Notes under the pieces: model-generated
What the model was told of the DNA's origin: nothing
What the model saw: only the letters and a program-made list of their open reading frames with translations
Databases searched by the model: none
Part shown: positions 19,372-28,558 of the stretch, piece after piece
Numbering within the stretch: the stretch's first letter is position 1
Layout of the letters: every line of letters begins with the position of its first letter
Assembly (NCBI RefSeq): GCF_004362825.1
Contig: NZ_SNXZ01000003.1
Location: forward strand, 968,784-1,032,783
DNA from: Labedaea rhizosphaerae
GTDB lineage: Bacteria > Actinomycetota > Actinomycetes > Mycobacteriales > Pseudonocardiaceae
Direction of reading: 5' to 3'
DNA length: 64,000 nt
Position numbers and translations under genes: made by a program

Positions 19372-20313
19372 ATGGACGTCCTCACAGACCTGTTGCAGCG
19401 CTCGCGGGCGCGCGGGGCGGCGTTCTCGCACTCGACGGCGCACGGCCGCTGGGGCGTGCGGTTCCCGGTCGGCGCCAAGCTCGCCATCCACGGGCTGCTC
19501 GGCGGCGAGGCGTTCGCGTGGACCCACGAGCGCGGCCAGGCGCGCCACGTGCTGTCCGGCGACATCGTGCTGGTGCGCGGGCCGTCGCCGCACTTCATGG
19601 CCCACTCGCCGGACACCGAGGTGGTCTCGTTCACCGACCACCGGCCCGTCAACCCGGCCGGCGGCGCGCAGCAGCTGGCGTACGGCACGGGACCGGGCAA
19701 TGCGACGACGTTCTTCTGCGGCGCGTACTCGTTCGAGGGCGACCTGTGCGCCGGACTGCTCGCGAGACTGCCGAACCTGACGGTGGTCCGCGCGCCCACC
19801 GGGTCCAGCCTGCGCGCGACGATGGACGTGTTCGCCGCCGAGGTCCTGCGCGAGGCACCCGGGCAGCAGGCGCTGCTGGACAGCCTGCTCGACGTGATCC
19901 TGGTGCAGGCGTTGCGCGAGCAGCTCGCCGCCGACCTCGAGGCCGCGCCCGCGTGGTTCCGCGCCATGGACGACCCGGCGGTCGGCCCCGCGTTGCGTGC
20001 CGTGCACGCCGACCCGGCCCGCCCGTGGACCGTCGCCGACCTGGCCGCGACGGCGTCGGTGTCCCGCGCGACGTTCGCCCGCCGCTTCACCGCGTTGCTC
20101 GGCGTGGCACCGCTGGCCTACGTGACCGACTGGCGGATGGCGCTGGCCCGCGAACAACTCCGCGACGGTGACGTCGGCCTGGCCGCGGTCGCGCGCTCGC
20201 TCGGGTACTCCTCGGAGTTCTCGTTCGCCGCCGCCTTCAAGCGCCACCACGGCGTGTCACCCGGACGCTGGCGGACTTCGGCGGGTGGCGATCCACGCAA
20301 GCGGCAAGCGTGA
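19372..20313 (+). CDS. AraC family transcriptional regulator with cupin sensor
   Basis: A 313-residue regulator. The N-terminal cupin-like sensor (about 10-195; FPVGAKLAIHGLLGG, ARHVLSGDIVLVRGPSPHFM) belongs to the AraC-binding-like class found next to oxidoreductases. The C-terminal double helix-turn-helix is VADLAATASVSRATFARRFTALLGVAPLAYVTDWRM followed by LAAVARSLGYSSEFSFAAAFKRHHGVSPGRWR. The ATG at 19372 was chosen; an in-frame start 18 bases earlier is possible. Divergent from the MDR gene. Confidence 0.87.
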   Translation: MDVLTDLLQRSRARGAAFSHSTAHGRWGVRFPVGAKLAIHGLLGGEAFAWTHERGQARHVLSGDIVLVRGPSPHFMAHSPDTEVVSFTDHRPVNPAGGAQQLAYGTGPGNATTFFCGAYSFEGDLCAGLLARLPNLTVVRAPTGSSLRATMDVFAAEVLREAPGQQALLDSLLDVILVQALREQLAADLEAAPAWFRAMDDPAVGPALRAVHADPARPWTVADLAATASVSRATFARRFTALLGVAPLAYVTDWRMALAREQLRDGDVGLAAVARSLGYSSEFSFAAAFKRHHGVSPGRWRTSAGGDPRKRQA

Positions 20314-20389
20314 TCGCCGGGGGCTGGACCGCGAGCCGCCGGGCGCCGATAGTGGACGGGATGATCGCCGGTCACTTGGGAGGTGTGCG

Positions 20390-21313
20390 ATGCCGGGTGC
20401 ACCGTCGCTTCCCGCGGATCGGGAGCTGCGCCGGTTGTTGCGGCACGGCACGTTCGCCCAGGTGCTCGACCACGCGCTCAACACCCGCGGGCTGAGCCTC
20501 GAACGCGTGCAGCACCACCTTGCCGCACACGGGGTCCGGGTGAGCCGGGCCGCGTTGAGCTACTGGCGGCACGGGCGCAGCCGGCCCGAGCGGGCCGAGT
20601 CGTTACGGGCCGTGCGGAGCTTGGAGACCGTGCTCGACCTGCCGGCCGAGTCGCTGGTGTCGCTGCTCGGGCCGCCGCGACCGCGCGGGCGGGGCAGCAA
20701 GGCCGAGCCGGACGCCATCGACCGGCGCCGGCTCTGGCCCACGCACGGACCGCTGCTCGCCGCCCTCGATGCGCCGCCGGACAACCGGATCCGGCCGTTG
20801 GACGTGCACGAGCACGTGCTGGTCGGCGCCGACCGGCAGTTGCGGACCCTGCGCACGCGCCTGGTGCTGGAGGCCGTCGCCGACCAGGTCGACCGCACCT
20901 TGGTGTTGTTGTGGACCGAGGCGTCGACGGCCGCGACGCCCACCGACCTGAAGTACTGCCGGCTCGGGCGGGTCCGCGCCGACCACGCCGCCGGGGCGAC
21001 GGTGTGCGAGTTGCTGCTCGACCAGCGGCTGGCGGCGGGCGAGCGCACGGTTGTCGAGTACACCTCGCGGTTCCCACCGGGGCCGGAGCTGACGTTCTTC
21101 CACCACCGGTTCACCCGGTCGATCCGCCAGTACGTGCTGCAGGTGGAGTTCGAGGGCGCGGTGCCGGTCGGCTGCGTCCCCTACCGCCAAGCCAACGTGC
21201 ACGCGCCGCGCCACGTCAGCGCTCCACTGTGGATCGGCGCGTCGCGCACCGCGCACCTCGTGGTCACCGACTCCCGGCCCGGGATCGTCGGCCTGGCTTG
21301 GGAGTGGGACTGA
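20390..21313 (+). CDS. HTH-domain protein with C-terminal domain shared with the 3211 gene
   Basis: A 307-residue protein. Residues about 12-85 look like an XRE-type helix-turn-helix (ALNTRGLSLERVQHHLAAHGVRVSRAALSYWRHGRSRPE, then LRAVRSLETVLDLP). A linker with basic residues leads to a beta-rich C-terminal domain (about 155-307) with LLDQRLAAGERTVVEY, FFHHRFTRSIRQYVLQVEF and GIVGLAWEWD. That domain resembles the C-terminal part of the protein encoded at 3211. GGGAGG lies six bases before the ATG. It probably binds DNA; the ligand and targets are unknown. Confidence 0.75.
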   Translation: MPGAPSLPADRELRRLLRHGTFAQVLDHALNTRGLSLERVQHHLAAHGVRVSRAALSYWRHGRSRPERAESLRAVRSLETVLDLPAESLVSLLGPPRPRGRGSKAEPDAIDRRRLWPTHGPLLAALDAPPDNRIRPLDVHEHVLVGADRQLRTLRTRLVLEAVADQVDRTLVLLWTEASTAATPTDLKYCRLGRVRADHAAGATVCELLLDQRLAAGERTVVEYTSRFPPGPELTFFHHRFTRSIRQYVLQVEFEGAVPVGCVPYRQANVHAPRHVSAPLWIGASRTAHLVVTDSRPGIVGLAWEWD

Positions 21314-21340
21314 CCGGCGGCCCTGCGCCGGGGCCGCCGG
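21314..21340 (+). terminator. GC-rich hairpin after the HTH gene
   Basis: CCGGCGGCC and GGCCGCCGG pair over a 9-base loop immediately after the stop codon at 21313. The convergent protease gene ends at 21365. No T-run, as is common for actinomycete terminators. Confidence 0.55.
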
Positions 21341-21364
21341 TCAATCCGTCATCCGGTCACTCGA

Positions 21365-24300
21365 TCAGTAGATGTACCAGTGGAACACCACCTTTCCGCT
21401 GCCACCCGCGCTGTCCCTTGCCGTCACCGTCACGTCGAAGATCCGGTTGTTCGGCGCGGGCGTGCCGGTGATCAGCCCGGTCGACGAGTTGATCGACAGC
21501 CCGGTCGGCAGGCCGGTGGCCGACCAGGTGTAGCTGCCGGTGCCGCCACTCGCGTGCATCTGCAGGCTCACCGGCGTCCCGTGCTGGGTGATCGGGAAGC
21601 CGGGGTCCTGCACGGTGATCGGGCCCGACGTGCCCGGTTGAACGGTCAGCGTGAACGTGGCGTTGTGGCTGGCCGTCGCGTTCTTGCCGGTGACGGTCAA
21701 CTGGTAGGTGCCGGCCGGCGTGGACGCGCTCGTGGCGATGGTCAGCGTGGACGAGCCGCCCGCGCTCACCGACGTCGGGTTGAAGCTCGCGGTCGCCCCG
21801 GAGGGCAGGCCGCTCGCCGACAACGCGATGTCACCGTTCGGCGGTGGCGGGCTGCCACCGATCTGCTGGTTGGCCCAGTCGCCCATGTCGTTCCACAGTC
21901 GCGCGTGGACGTCCGCGCCCATGCAGTTGGTGCGCAGCCACGAGAAGACGCCGTAGATCTTGCCGTTGTAGTAGTACGGGCCACCGGAGTCGCCCTGGCA
22001 CAGACCGATGTGGCCGTCGGCGTAACCGTCGCAGAACATCGTCGCCGGGTTGAAGATGGAGTCGATGTTCTTGCAGTTCTGACCGTCGATCACGGGCAGC
22101 ACGGCCTCCCGCAACAGCGTGTTCTGGCCGCTGTCGCTCGATTCCGTCTTGCCGTAGCCGATCGCGGTGCCCTGGGTGCCCACCGGCAACGTGTCGGCGG
22201 AGGTGGCGATCTTCGGGTAGACCATCCCGGCCGGCACCGGGATGTCGGTCTTGGTGAAGATGATCGCGACGTCGTGCCCGTTGCGCCAACCGGTGTCGTC
22301 CTGCGGCGAGTAGTCCGGGTGGATGCGGAACTCGGCGATCTCGATCCGGGTGCCCTTGCTGGTGTCCGCCAGGTTGTCCCGCCCGTAGATCAGGTACTTC
22401 GGGTCGCCCTGGGCGAACTTGCAGTGCGCCGCGATCAGCACGGCCCGCGGGGCCACGACCGAACCGGTGCAGGACTGCTCCTGCGGGCGCACGCCTCCTG
22501 TGCGGTGCTCGGAGATGATGAACGGGTACTTCGCCACCGTGGTCGGGCTGCCGTTCACCACGCTCGGCGAGGCGCCCGGGCTGGAGCCTTCGAGCTGGGT
22601 GCCCGTGGCCGAGTCGCCGGTGGACGCCGCCGAGCCGTTGACCGCCGCGGCCGTCTTGACCGTGGTCGAAGTGGACTGTCCCGCCGTCACCGTGCCCGAG
22701 GCCGGGCTGAGGCTCAGCGAGAAGTCACCCTGACCGGAACCGTTGACGGTCAACGACACCGCGGCCGTGTGCGTCGCGTCGGTGGCCGTGCCGGTCACGG
22801 TGACGCTGCTCTGCCCGGGCGACGCCGAGGACGACGCGGTCAGCGTGAGCGTCGAGGAACCGCCCGCGGTGACCGAGGTCGGGTTGAAGGAAGCCGTGAC
22901 GCCCGAAGGAAGTCCACTTGTCGACAACGCAATCGTTTGCGCACTGCCCTTGACGACCGCGGTCTTGATCGTCGTGGTCACCGCCTGGCCCGGGTCCACG
23001 CTGACCGACGCGGGGTCGGCGGTGATCGAGAAGTCGTTGGCCGCGGGTGGTTGTGCGCCGTTGATCAGCGGGTCGGCGAGGTTGTCGCCCTGCGGGGAAC
23101 CCCAGCCGGTGCACAGGTCGTAGCCGGTGCCCGCGCTGTACGTGCCGTTGTTGCCGGACGTCACGTCGTGGAAGGTCGACGAGTACTGCGCGGACTTGGC
23201 GACGGCGTAGAGCGTGGGGTTGATGCCGCCGAGGTTGCCCTTGCCCGCCGCCTTGGCCTTCTGGTTGACCATGGCGATGTAGCCGGCCCACAGCGGCGAC
23301 GACAGGCTCGTGCCGCCGACGTCCTGCCAGCCACCGTTCATGTAGACCGACAACGCGCCCGCGCCGTAGTCCGCGTCGAGCGCCACGTCGGGCACCGACC
23401 GGTACTGGTTGGTGCCGGGCTGCCAGTCGGGCCGCGCGAAGATCGACGAGTAGGCGCCGCCGGAGCGGGTGTTGCCGCTGCTGCCCTGGTTCCAGCACGA
23501 CTCGGACTGGTAGGTGCCCGCGCTGTCGCTGGTGCGCAACTGCGTGCCGCCGACGCCGGTGAACAGCGGGTCGCTGGGCGGGAAGTCGGCCTGGATGGTC
23601 GAGTTGTCGCCCTGGTAGCCGCAGCCGGTCGCGCCCCAGTCACCGGACGCGGACAGCATTGTCACGCCCTGCGCGGCCATCTGCGTGTACGAGTCGTGCG
23701 AGGCCTGGATGGGCGCGGACTCGCACTTCTCGCCGTTGAGCCAGGAGCCGGACAGGATCGTGATCTTGTTGTCGCTGGCGATCCGGGCCATCTCGTCGAC
23801 CCACGCGTTGTCGGAGTTCGGTGCCTCGTAGACGACCTGCTTGGCCCCCGGGGCGGTGGCCGCGACGGCCTCGATGTCCAGAGTCACTTCCAGCTGGTCG
23901 CTGCCGGGGCTCGGTTTGCCGCCGTCGACCGCCACGACCTCCGGGGTCACCGAAGGCTGGCCGAAGTACTGGGTCCAGGCGTTGATGTCGGACTGCTTGA
24001 ACGCGTCGAACTCGATCAAGCCGACGGTCTGGCCGGAGCCGTTGTAGGCGCTGGAGAGGTTCTTCATGCTGTAGGCGGTGCGGAACTGGGCGGGCGTGTA
24101 GCCGCCGCCCGGGCCGCTGGGACCGGCCGGGCCGCTGGCGCGGTGGGCGACCTCGCGGTTGGTCAGGCCGGTCACCGCTCGCACGGTGCCGGCGAGGTCC
24201 TGCGGCACCGAGACGGCATTGTCGCTGGCGTAGAAGCGTTTCCCCGTCGTGTCGGTGTAGTCGCCGATCGACGTGCCGAACGCGGCCTGCACCTGCGCGG

Positions 24301-24715
24301 TGGTGCCGACGGCGTCGACCACCTGCCGGTTGCCGGCGACCGCGGTGACCTTGAGACCGTTGCCGCGCAGGTAGTCCCGCACCTTGTCCACATCGGACTG
24401 CAGTGGGGCGTAGCGCGCGTTGTACTGCGCACTGGTCAGGTAGTGCCGGTAGTTCGGCGACGCCGGATCGCTGACGTCCGCGACGAACCGCTGCAGCCCG
24501 GCCGCGTCCCGGGGCTTGAGCGCAACGGCCAGCGAGAGCTGCCGGTCCGCGGCCGCCGCGCCGACCCGGTGCGCTCCGGCGGGCGCGGAACCGCTGGGCC
24601 CCAACGGAACCCGTGGATTCGGGCTTGGCCCCGCGGCCGCGGCCGGCGTGACCACCAGCGCGACCGCCGTGGCCAAGCAGGCCGCTGCCGCGACCGATTT
24701 GGACAATCGTGACAC
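21365..24715 (-). CDS. exported sedolisin-trypsin fusion protease with Ig-like repeats
   Basis: A 1116-residue exported protease. Signal peptide about 1-28; kumamolisin-type pro-domain about 45-190; S53 sedolisin domain about 205-553 with Glu276 and Asp280 (LEVTLD), Asp359 (SASGDWG) and Ser470 (GGTSLSSP). An Ig-like repeat spans about 561-657. A second Ig-like repeat starts at 664 but is interrupted near 697 by a complete S1 trypsin domain (His764 in AAHC, Asp815, Ser910 in CQGDSGGP), then resumes at about 962-1025. A putative-Ig (He_PIG) domain closes the protein (about 1032-1116). Both catalytic sets are complete. The GTG start has GGAGG upstream. It probably degrades extracellular protein, with the S53 part expected to work at acid pH. 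Confidence 0.9.
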   Translation of the reverse strand: MSRLSKSVAAAACLATAVALVVTPAAAAGPSPNPRVPLGPSGSAPAGAHRVGAAAADRQLSLAVALKPRDAAGLQRFVADVSDPASPNYRHYLTSAQYNARYAPLQSDVDKVRDYLRGNGLKVTAVAGNRQVVDAVGTTAQVQAAFGTSIGDYTDTTGKRFYASDNAVSVPQDLAGTVRAVTGLTNREVAHRASGPAGPSGPGGGYTPAQFRTAYSMKNLSSAYNGSGQTVGLIEFDAFKQSDINAWTQYFGQPSVTPEVVAVDGGKPSPGSDQLEVTLDIEAVAATAPGAKQVVYEAPNSDNAWVDEMARIASDNKITILSGSWLNGEKCESAPIQASHDSYTQMAAQGVTMLSASGDWGATGCGYQGDNSTIQADFPPSDPLFTGVGGTQLRTSDSAGTYQSESCWNQGSSGNTRSGGAYSSIFARPDWQPGTNQYRSVPDVALDADYGAGALSVYMNGGWQDVGGTSLSSPLWAGYIAMVNQKAKAAGKGNLGGINPTLYAVAKSAQYSSTFHDVTSGNNGTYSAGTGYDLCTGWGSPQGDNLADPLINGAQPPAANDFSITADPASVSVDPGQAVTTTIKTAVVKGSAQTIALSTSGLPSGVTASFNPTSVTAGGSSTLTLTASSSASPGQSSVTVTGTATDATHTAAVSLTVNGSGQGDFSLSLSPASGTVTAGQSTSTTVKTAAAVNGSAASTGDSATGTQLEGSSPGASPSVVNGSPTTVAKYPFIISEHRTGGVRPQEQSCTGSVVAPRAVLIAAHCKFAQGDPKYLIYGRDNLADTSKGTRIEIAEFRIHPDYSPQDDTGWRNGHDVAIIFTKTDIPVPAGMVYPKIATSADTLPVGTQGTAIGYGKTESSDSGQNTLLREAVLPVIDGQNCKNIDSIFNPATMFCDGYADGHIGLCQGDSGGPYYYNGKIYGVFSWLRTNCMGADVHARLWNDMGDWANQQIGGSPPPPNGDIALSASGLPSGATASFNPTSVSAGGSSTLTIATSASTPAGTYQLTVTGKNATASHNATFTLTVQPGTSGPITVQDPGFPITQHGTPVSLQMHASGGTGSYTWSATGLPTGLSINSSTGLITGTPAPNNRIFDVTVTARDSAGGSGKVVFHWYIY

Positions 24716-24941
24716 GATTCCTCCAAGCTGGGCAGGGGTAGGAACCGAGCCAAGTTAGCCAGCGGAATGACTATTTCTGTCGGTCAACTGAACATTTCAC
24801 GACGTTCGAGGAGTGTTGTGAACGTGTCCTGTTTCCGCTGGTCAGCAGTGCCCTGTGGAGTCAGTTGTCAACAGAGTGGGGCGCGGCATTCACGTGTTGC
24901 GCACGGCCATGGGCAGCGCGGGCCGTTTTGCCGACAATCTG

Positions 24942-25313
24942 TCATTGCACGAACGTCGCGTGCGCCGCGATGACGCGCCAGCCGGATTCGGGGTCGGCGA
25001 GCCAGGTCCGCGTGTAACGCATGCGCGCGGTGATCGGCTGGCCGTCCACGGTGGCCTGCAGCGTGCCGAGGAACCAGGTCACGCCGACACGGGCGGTGGC
25101 CAGGACGTCCAGGTGCTCCTCGTCGAGCCGGCTGAGCACCTGGCGGCCACTGGCGTGCACGGCCAGGTCGTCGGCCTTGGTCGCGAGGGCGCCGTCGGGA
25201 CCGGTGAACCGGGCGGCGTCGTCGATCAACTCGGCCAGCGCGTCCACATCGGAGGCGAGCTGGGCCGCCTGCAGGCGGCGTTCGGCAGCGCGCAGGCTCT
25301 GTTCGTCGGACAT
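24942..25313 (-). CDS. nuclear transport factor 2-like (SnoaL/DUF4440) protein
   Basis: A 123-residue cone-shaped alpha+beta barrel protein. MSDEQSLRAAERRLQAAQLASDVDALAELIDDAARFTGPDGALATKADDL is the usual helix pair and pocket of NTF2-like proteins. A sheet follows (VTWFLGTLQATVDGQPITARMRYTRTWLADPESGWRVIAAHATFV). Such proteins act as isomerases, cyclases or ligand binders; nothing here fixes the role. A CAGACT six bases before the ATG could be the -10 of a leaderless mRNA. The 225 bases downstream (to the protease gene) show no further gene. Confidence 0.78.
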   Translation of the reverse strand: MSDEQSLRAAERRLQAAQLASDVDALAELIDDAARFTGPDGALATKADDLAVHASGRQVLSRLDEEHLDVLATARVGVTWFLGTLQATVDGQPITARMRYTRTWLADPESGWRVIAAHATFVQ

Positions 25314-25376
25314 CGGCCCAGTCTGCCGACGAACGCCCGGGAGCGGGCCGGTCTTCGCTCAGCGCGAAACAGTGGT

Positions 25377-26393
25377 TCAGCTGACGCGAGTTCCACGCAG
25401 CACAACGGCCGCCGGGTGGCGCAGGGTTTCCGGGTCTTCGCGGGGATCCTTGTCGTAGGTGACGAGGTCGGTGCCGGCGACGCCGAGGAACTCGCGGGCG
25501 CTGGTGGTGGCCGCGCGCAGCGCCGCTTCCGGCGTGACGCCGTGCTCCACCAGCTTCGCGATCTCGCCGGCGACCGAGCCCACGATGTCCGAGCCGGTCA
25601 TCACGTGCACGCCCGAAGCGATCGCGTGCGGCAGCAGTTCGCTCAACCGGTTCGACAAGGCGCGGCCACGTTCGCTGTAGCCGGCCGGGTCCGCGCCGAG
25701 AACCGCGGTCAACGTCGGCGTCCAGCCCCCGCCGCGGGCGGCGAGGGCGGCGATGTCGTCCGATGTGAGGGCCGTGCCGTGCTCGATCGAGTCGACGCCG
25801 GCGGCGATCAGGGCCGCCGCCAGCTCCGTGGTGCAGTGGGCGGCGACGCGGACCCCGCGCTCGTGCGCGGCGCCGACGACCGCGGCCACGGCCGCCGTCG
25901 AGTAGGTCTGCTCGGGCGTCGAACCCGGCACGCGCTCGCCGTCGACGAAGAGCGGGAAGTCGGCAACCAGCTTGATCCATCGGGCGCCGTCGTCGATCTC
26001 GCGGTGCACGGCGGCGACCAGCCCGGCTTCGGGCACCGGCTCGTGCATCCGCGGGAAGTAGCGGCCCTCGGGCGCGAAGAACCGGCCGGCCGCCTGGACC
26101 TCGGGCCGGCCGTCGCGCGGGCCCAGTCGCAGGGTCGCGGTCCGCTCGCCGCCGACGTCGCGCACCAGCCCGACGCCCTGGCGCGCCAGCTTCGCCAGGT
26201 TCTCCTCGGCGAGCCGGGGCGCACCGAGGTAGGGACCGTCGTCGTCGGCGGTCACCGAGAGGTGGCAGTGGGCGTCGACCAGACCGGGCAACGCGAACCG
26301 GCCCGGCAACCGCGTGGGTTCACCCGCGCCGGCGGTGACCTCACCCTCGACGTCGTCGGGCAGCACGGTTCCGCGAAACACCCAAGTCGGCAC
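25377..26393 (-). CDS. amidohydrolase family protein
   Basis: A 338-residue metal-dependent amidohydrolase. LPGLVDAHCHLS is the first metal-binding HxH motif; further probable ligands are the lysine in ARWIKLVADFP, HCTTE (RVAAHCTTELAAA), IEHGTAL and GSDIVG. It resembles imidazolonepropionase- and prolidase-like amidohydrolases. The GTG at 26393 lies seven bases after TAGGGT, which itself overlaps the stop codon of the upstream MOSC gene, so it can be transcribed separately although it continues the same strand. The substrate is unknown. Confidence 0.84.
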   Translation of the reverse strand: MPTWVFRGTVLPDDVEGEVTAGAGEPTRLPGRFALPGLVDAHCHLSVTADDDGPYLGAPRLAEENLAKLARQGVGLVRDVGGERTATLRLGPRDGRPEVQAAGRFFAPEGRYFPRMHEPVPEAGLVAAVHREIDDGARWIKLVADFPLFVDGERVPGSTPEQTYSTAAVAAVVGAAHERGVRVAAHCTTELAAALIAAGVDSIEHGTALTSDDIAALAARGGGWTPTLTAVLGADPAGYSERGRALSNRLSELLPHAIASGVHVMTGSDIVGSVAGEIAKLVEHGVTPEAALRAATTSAREFLGVAGTDLVTYDKDPREDPETLRHPAAVVLRGTRVS

Positions 26394-26407
26394 CCGGCCG
26401 ACCCTAC

Positions 26408-28060
26408 TCAGAGGTCCAGCACCACATCGTTTTCCGGGCGGGCGCAGCAGACCAGGACCGAGCCGGGCTCCGGCGGCTCCAGCGGATCCGGCCGGTAGCT
26501 CACCGATCCCGCCAGCACCGGCGTCACGCACGTGTGGCACACGCCGGTCCGGCACGACCAGCGGGTCGGCACGTCGCAGGCCTCGGCGAGCTCCAGCACG
26601 CTGCCGTAACCCGGCCCCCACCGCACCGTGAGGTTGCTGCGCGCGAACGTCACCTCCGGGCCGGTTCCCACCGGGCCGGGCGGCTGGTGCGGCGTGGCCG
26701 TCACGGCGTCGGTGATGCCCGGGTTGATCGACGACAGCGAACCGAACACCTCCTCGCGGATGTCCGTGATACCCAGCTCGGCCAGCAGCCCGCGCATCGC
26801 GGCCATGAAGCGCTCGGGCCCGCACATGTACACCTGCCCGTCGCGCGGAAGATCAAGCGCGGCAAGGGTTTCCCGGTCGATCCGGCGCCCTTCGGAGGTG
26901 TGGAAGACGTGCTCGTGCGCACCCAACGCCGACGCCAGCTCGTGAGCCTCGGCGGCGAACGCCTGCTCCGCCGCGGAACGCGCGGTGTGCAGCCACCAGA
27001 CTTCCCGGCCGGGTCGCAACGCGGCCAGCATGGCCAGCACCGGCGTCACGCCGACGCCCGCGGAGAGCAGGACCACCGGCCCGTCGCCCGCGTCCGGCAA
27101 CACGAACTCGCCGCGTGGCGCGGCGACGTCGAGGTCGGTGCCCGCCGCCAGCGCGGTGTGCAGATACGTGCTGACGATGCCGTCGCGCTTGACGCTGATC
27201 CGGTACTCGCGGTCCGACGCGGCCGACAGCGAGTAGTTGCGCACGGCCCCGGCGGCACGCAACGTCAGGTACTGGCCCGGCTTGGCCTTGGGCAGGGCCG
27301 CACCCGACGGGTCGACCAGGTGGACCGACGCGATCGTCGTGCTCTCCGGCACCACCCGGGACACGCGCAGCGGCCGGAACCCCGGCCACGCGGGGTCCGT
27401 GCCGATCGCGGGCGAGGACCCGCCGGCCAGCAGGTCCTCGAACGACCCGCGCCAGCCCGGGCTCAGCTCCGGGATGTCGACGGCCTTGCGCAGTTGCTCG
27501 ACGTCCCGGCCCGGCAGGTAGAGCAGCGCGTCGATGGCGGCGACCGACATCCGGTGGCGCCCGAGGTGGGTGCGGACGATCTCGTCGCCCGCCTGGACCC
27601 GGCCCTCCTTGATCACGCGGAAGTAGAAGCCGGGCCTGCGGTGGGCCACCAGCAGCGACGGCATCCGTGGCTCGCGCAGGCGCATGCCCACGCGGAAGCA
27701 CGTCACACGCGGCTGCGTGACCTCGAACTCCGCTTCGCCGATCCGGTAGCGGTCGCCGATGCACACCTCGTCGTCCGGCATGCCGTCCACGGTGAAGTTC
27801 TCGCCGAACTGGCCGTACTCGAGGTCGTCGCGACCGAGGTGGTCGCGCCAGTGCTCGTAGGACTGGCGCTGGTAGACCAGCACGGCCCGGATCTCGCCGC
27901 CGTGCCCGCCCAGGTCACCCTGCCCGTCGCCGTCCACGTTGAGCTTGCGCACCATCCGCGGCCCGTCGACCGGGTGCTTGAAGATCCCGGTGTGGACCGT
28001 CCTGCCTTCCCACGGCACGTCCTTGGGCATGCCCACGTTCAGCGACACCAGCGTGGCCAT
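26408..28060 (-). CDS. MOSC domain-ferredoxin reductase-2Fe-2S fusion protein
   Basis: A 550-residue three-part protein. Residues about 15-160 form a MOSC domain (KLNVDGDGQGDLGGHGG, YGQFGENFTVDG, VTCFRVGM), which in molybdenum-cofactor sulfurase-type proteins handles sulfur or reduces N-hydroxylated compounds. Residues about 230-440 are a ferredoxin-NADP reductase-like module (RNYSLSAASD flavin motif, VLLSAGVGVTPVLAMLA nucleotide motif, YMCGPERFM). Residues about 465-550 are a plant-type 2Fe-2S domain with Cys503, Cys508, Cys511 and Cys538. The electron path NAD(P)H to flavin to cluster to MOSC substrate is inferred. The ATG overlaps the stop of the CGNR gene (TGATG), with GGAGG upstream, so the two are coupled. 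Confidence 0.87.
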   Translation of the reverse strand: MATLVSLNVGMPKDVPWEGRTVHTGIFKHPVDGPRMVRKLNVDGDGQGDLGGHGGEIRAVLVYQRQSYEHWRDHLGRDDLEYGQFGENFTVDGMPDDEVCIGDRYRIGEAEFEVTQPRVTCFRVGMRLREPRMPSLLVAHRRPGFYFRVIKEGRVQAGDEIVRTHLGRHRMSVAAIDALLYLPGRDVEQLRKAVDIPELSPGWRGSFEDLLAGGSSPAIGTDPAWPGFRPLRVSRVVPESTTIASVHLVDPSGAALPKAKPGQYLTLRAAGAVRNYSLSAASDREYRISVKRDGIVSTYLHTALAAGTDLDVAAPRGEFVLPDAGDGPVVLLSAGVGVTPVLAMLAALRPGREVWWLHTARSAAEQAFAAEAHELASALGAHEHVFHTSEGRRIDRETLAALDLPRDGQVYMCGPERFMAAMRGLLAELGITDIREEVFGSLSSINPGITDAVTATPHQPPGPVGTGPEVTFARSNLTVRWGPGYGSVLELAEACDVPTRWSCRTGVCHTCVTPVLAGSVSYRPDPLEPPEPGSVLVCCARPENDVVLDL

Positions 28061-28557
28061 CAGTCCTCCGCTCCGGTACGCGTGCGCCGGTAGTGCCTGC
28101 GTGCCTTCATCCGGTTGCCGCACAACGCCATCGAGCACCACCGTGCGCTGTTCGGCTTGCTGTGGTCGATCAGGAACCGGCGGCACTCCGGGTTGGCGCA
28201 CGGACGCAGCCGCCCCGGGCTCGACACCCGCAGCGCGTCCCAGGCCAGCACGGCCCGCGCCGCGCCGGACCGGCCGGCGGGCAGGTCCAGGGTCCAGGTC
28301 ACACCGTCGCCGTCGAACCCGGCCGTACGGCGCACGCCGTCGACGAAGCGGCCGAGTGACGCCGGACCGGCGTCGCCGCGCACCACATCCTGCAGTGTCC
28401 TTCGCACGTCAAGCAGGGCGCTGAGCTCGGCGTCGGACACCGGCAGGTCGTGCTCGGCGAGCCACCGGAGGCCCGCGCCGGCCAGGTCGTCGCGCGGTGC
28501 CCCGTCCACGATCGGCGTCGTGTTGAGCAGCTCCAGCAGCAGCTTCTCGTCCACCAT
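28060..28557 (-). CDS. CGNR zinc finger transcriptional regulator
   Basis: A 165-residue regulator with an N-terminal ABATE domain and a C-terminal CGNR zinc finger. Cys120, Cys125, Cys141 and Cys146 are the ligands and CGNR is at 146-149, followed by the basic RMKARRHYRR that contacts DNA. Length is normal for the family. The start has GGAGG eight bases upstream. It is translationally coupled to the MOSC-reductase gene. The region upstream carries five AGGTTA-type boxes over two divergent promoters, so autoregulation is likely. Confidence 0.87.
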   Translation of the reverse strand: MVDEKLLLELLNTTPIVDGAPRDDLAGAGLRWLAEHDLPVSDAELSALLDVRRTLQDVVRGDAGPASLGRFVDGVRRTAGFDGDGVTWTLDLPAGRSGAARAVLAWDALRVSSPGRLRPCANPECRRFLIDHSKPNSARWCSMALCGNRMKARRHYRRTRTGAED

Positions 28558-28558
28558 C

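Noticed and set aside
21380-24712. 1110-residue plus-strand protein over the sedolisin-trypsin gene
   Set aside because: Arg/Val/Gly-rich shadow with no motif. The minus strand has full catalytic motifs.
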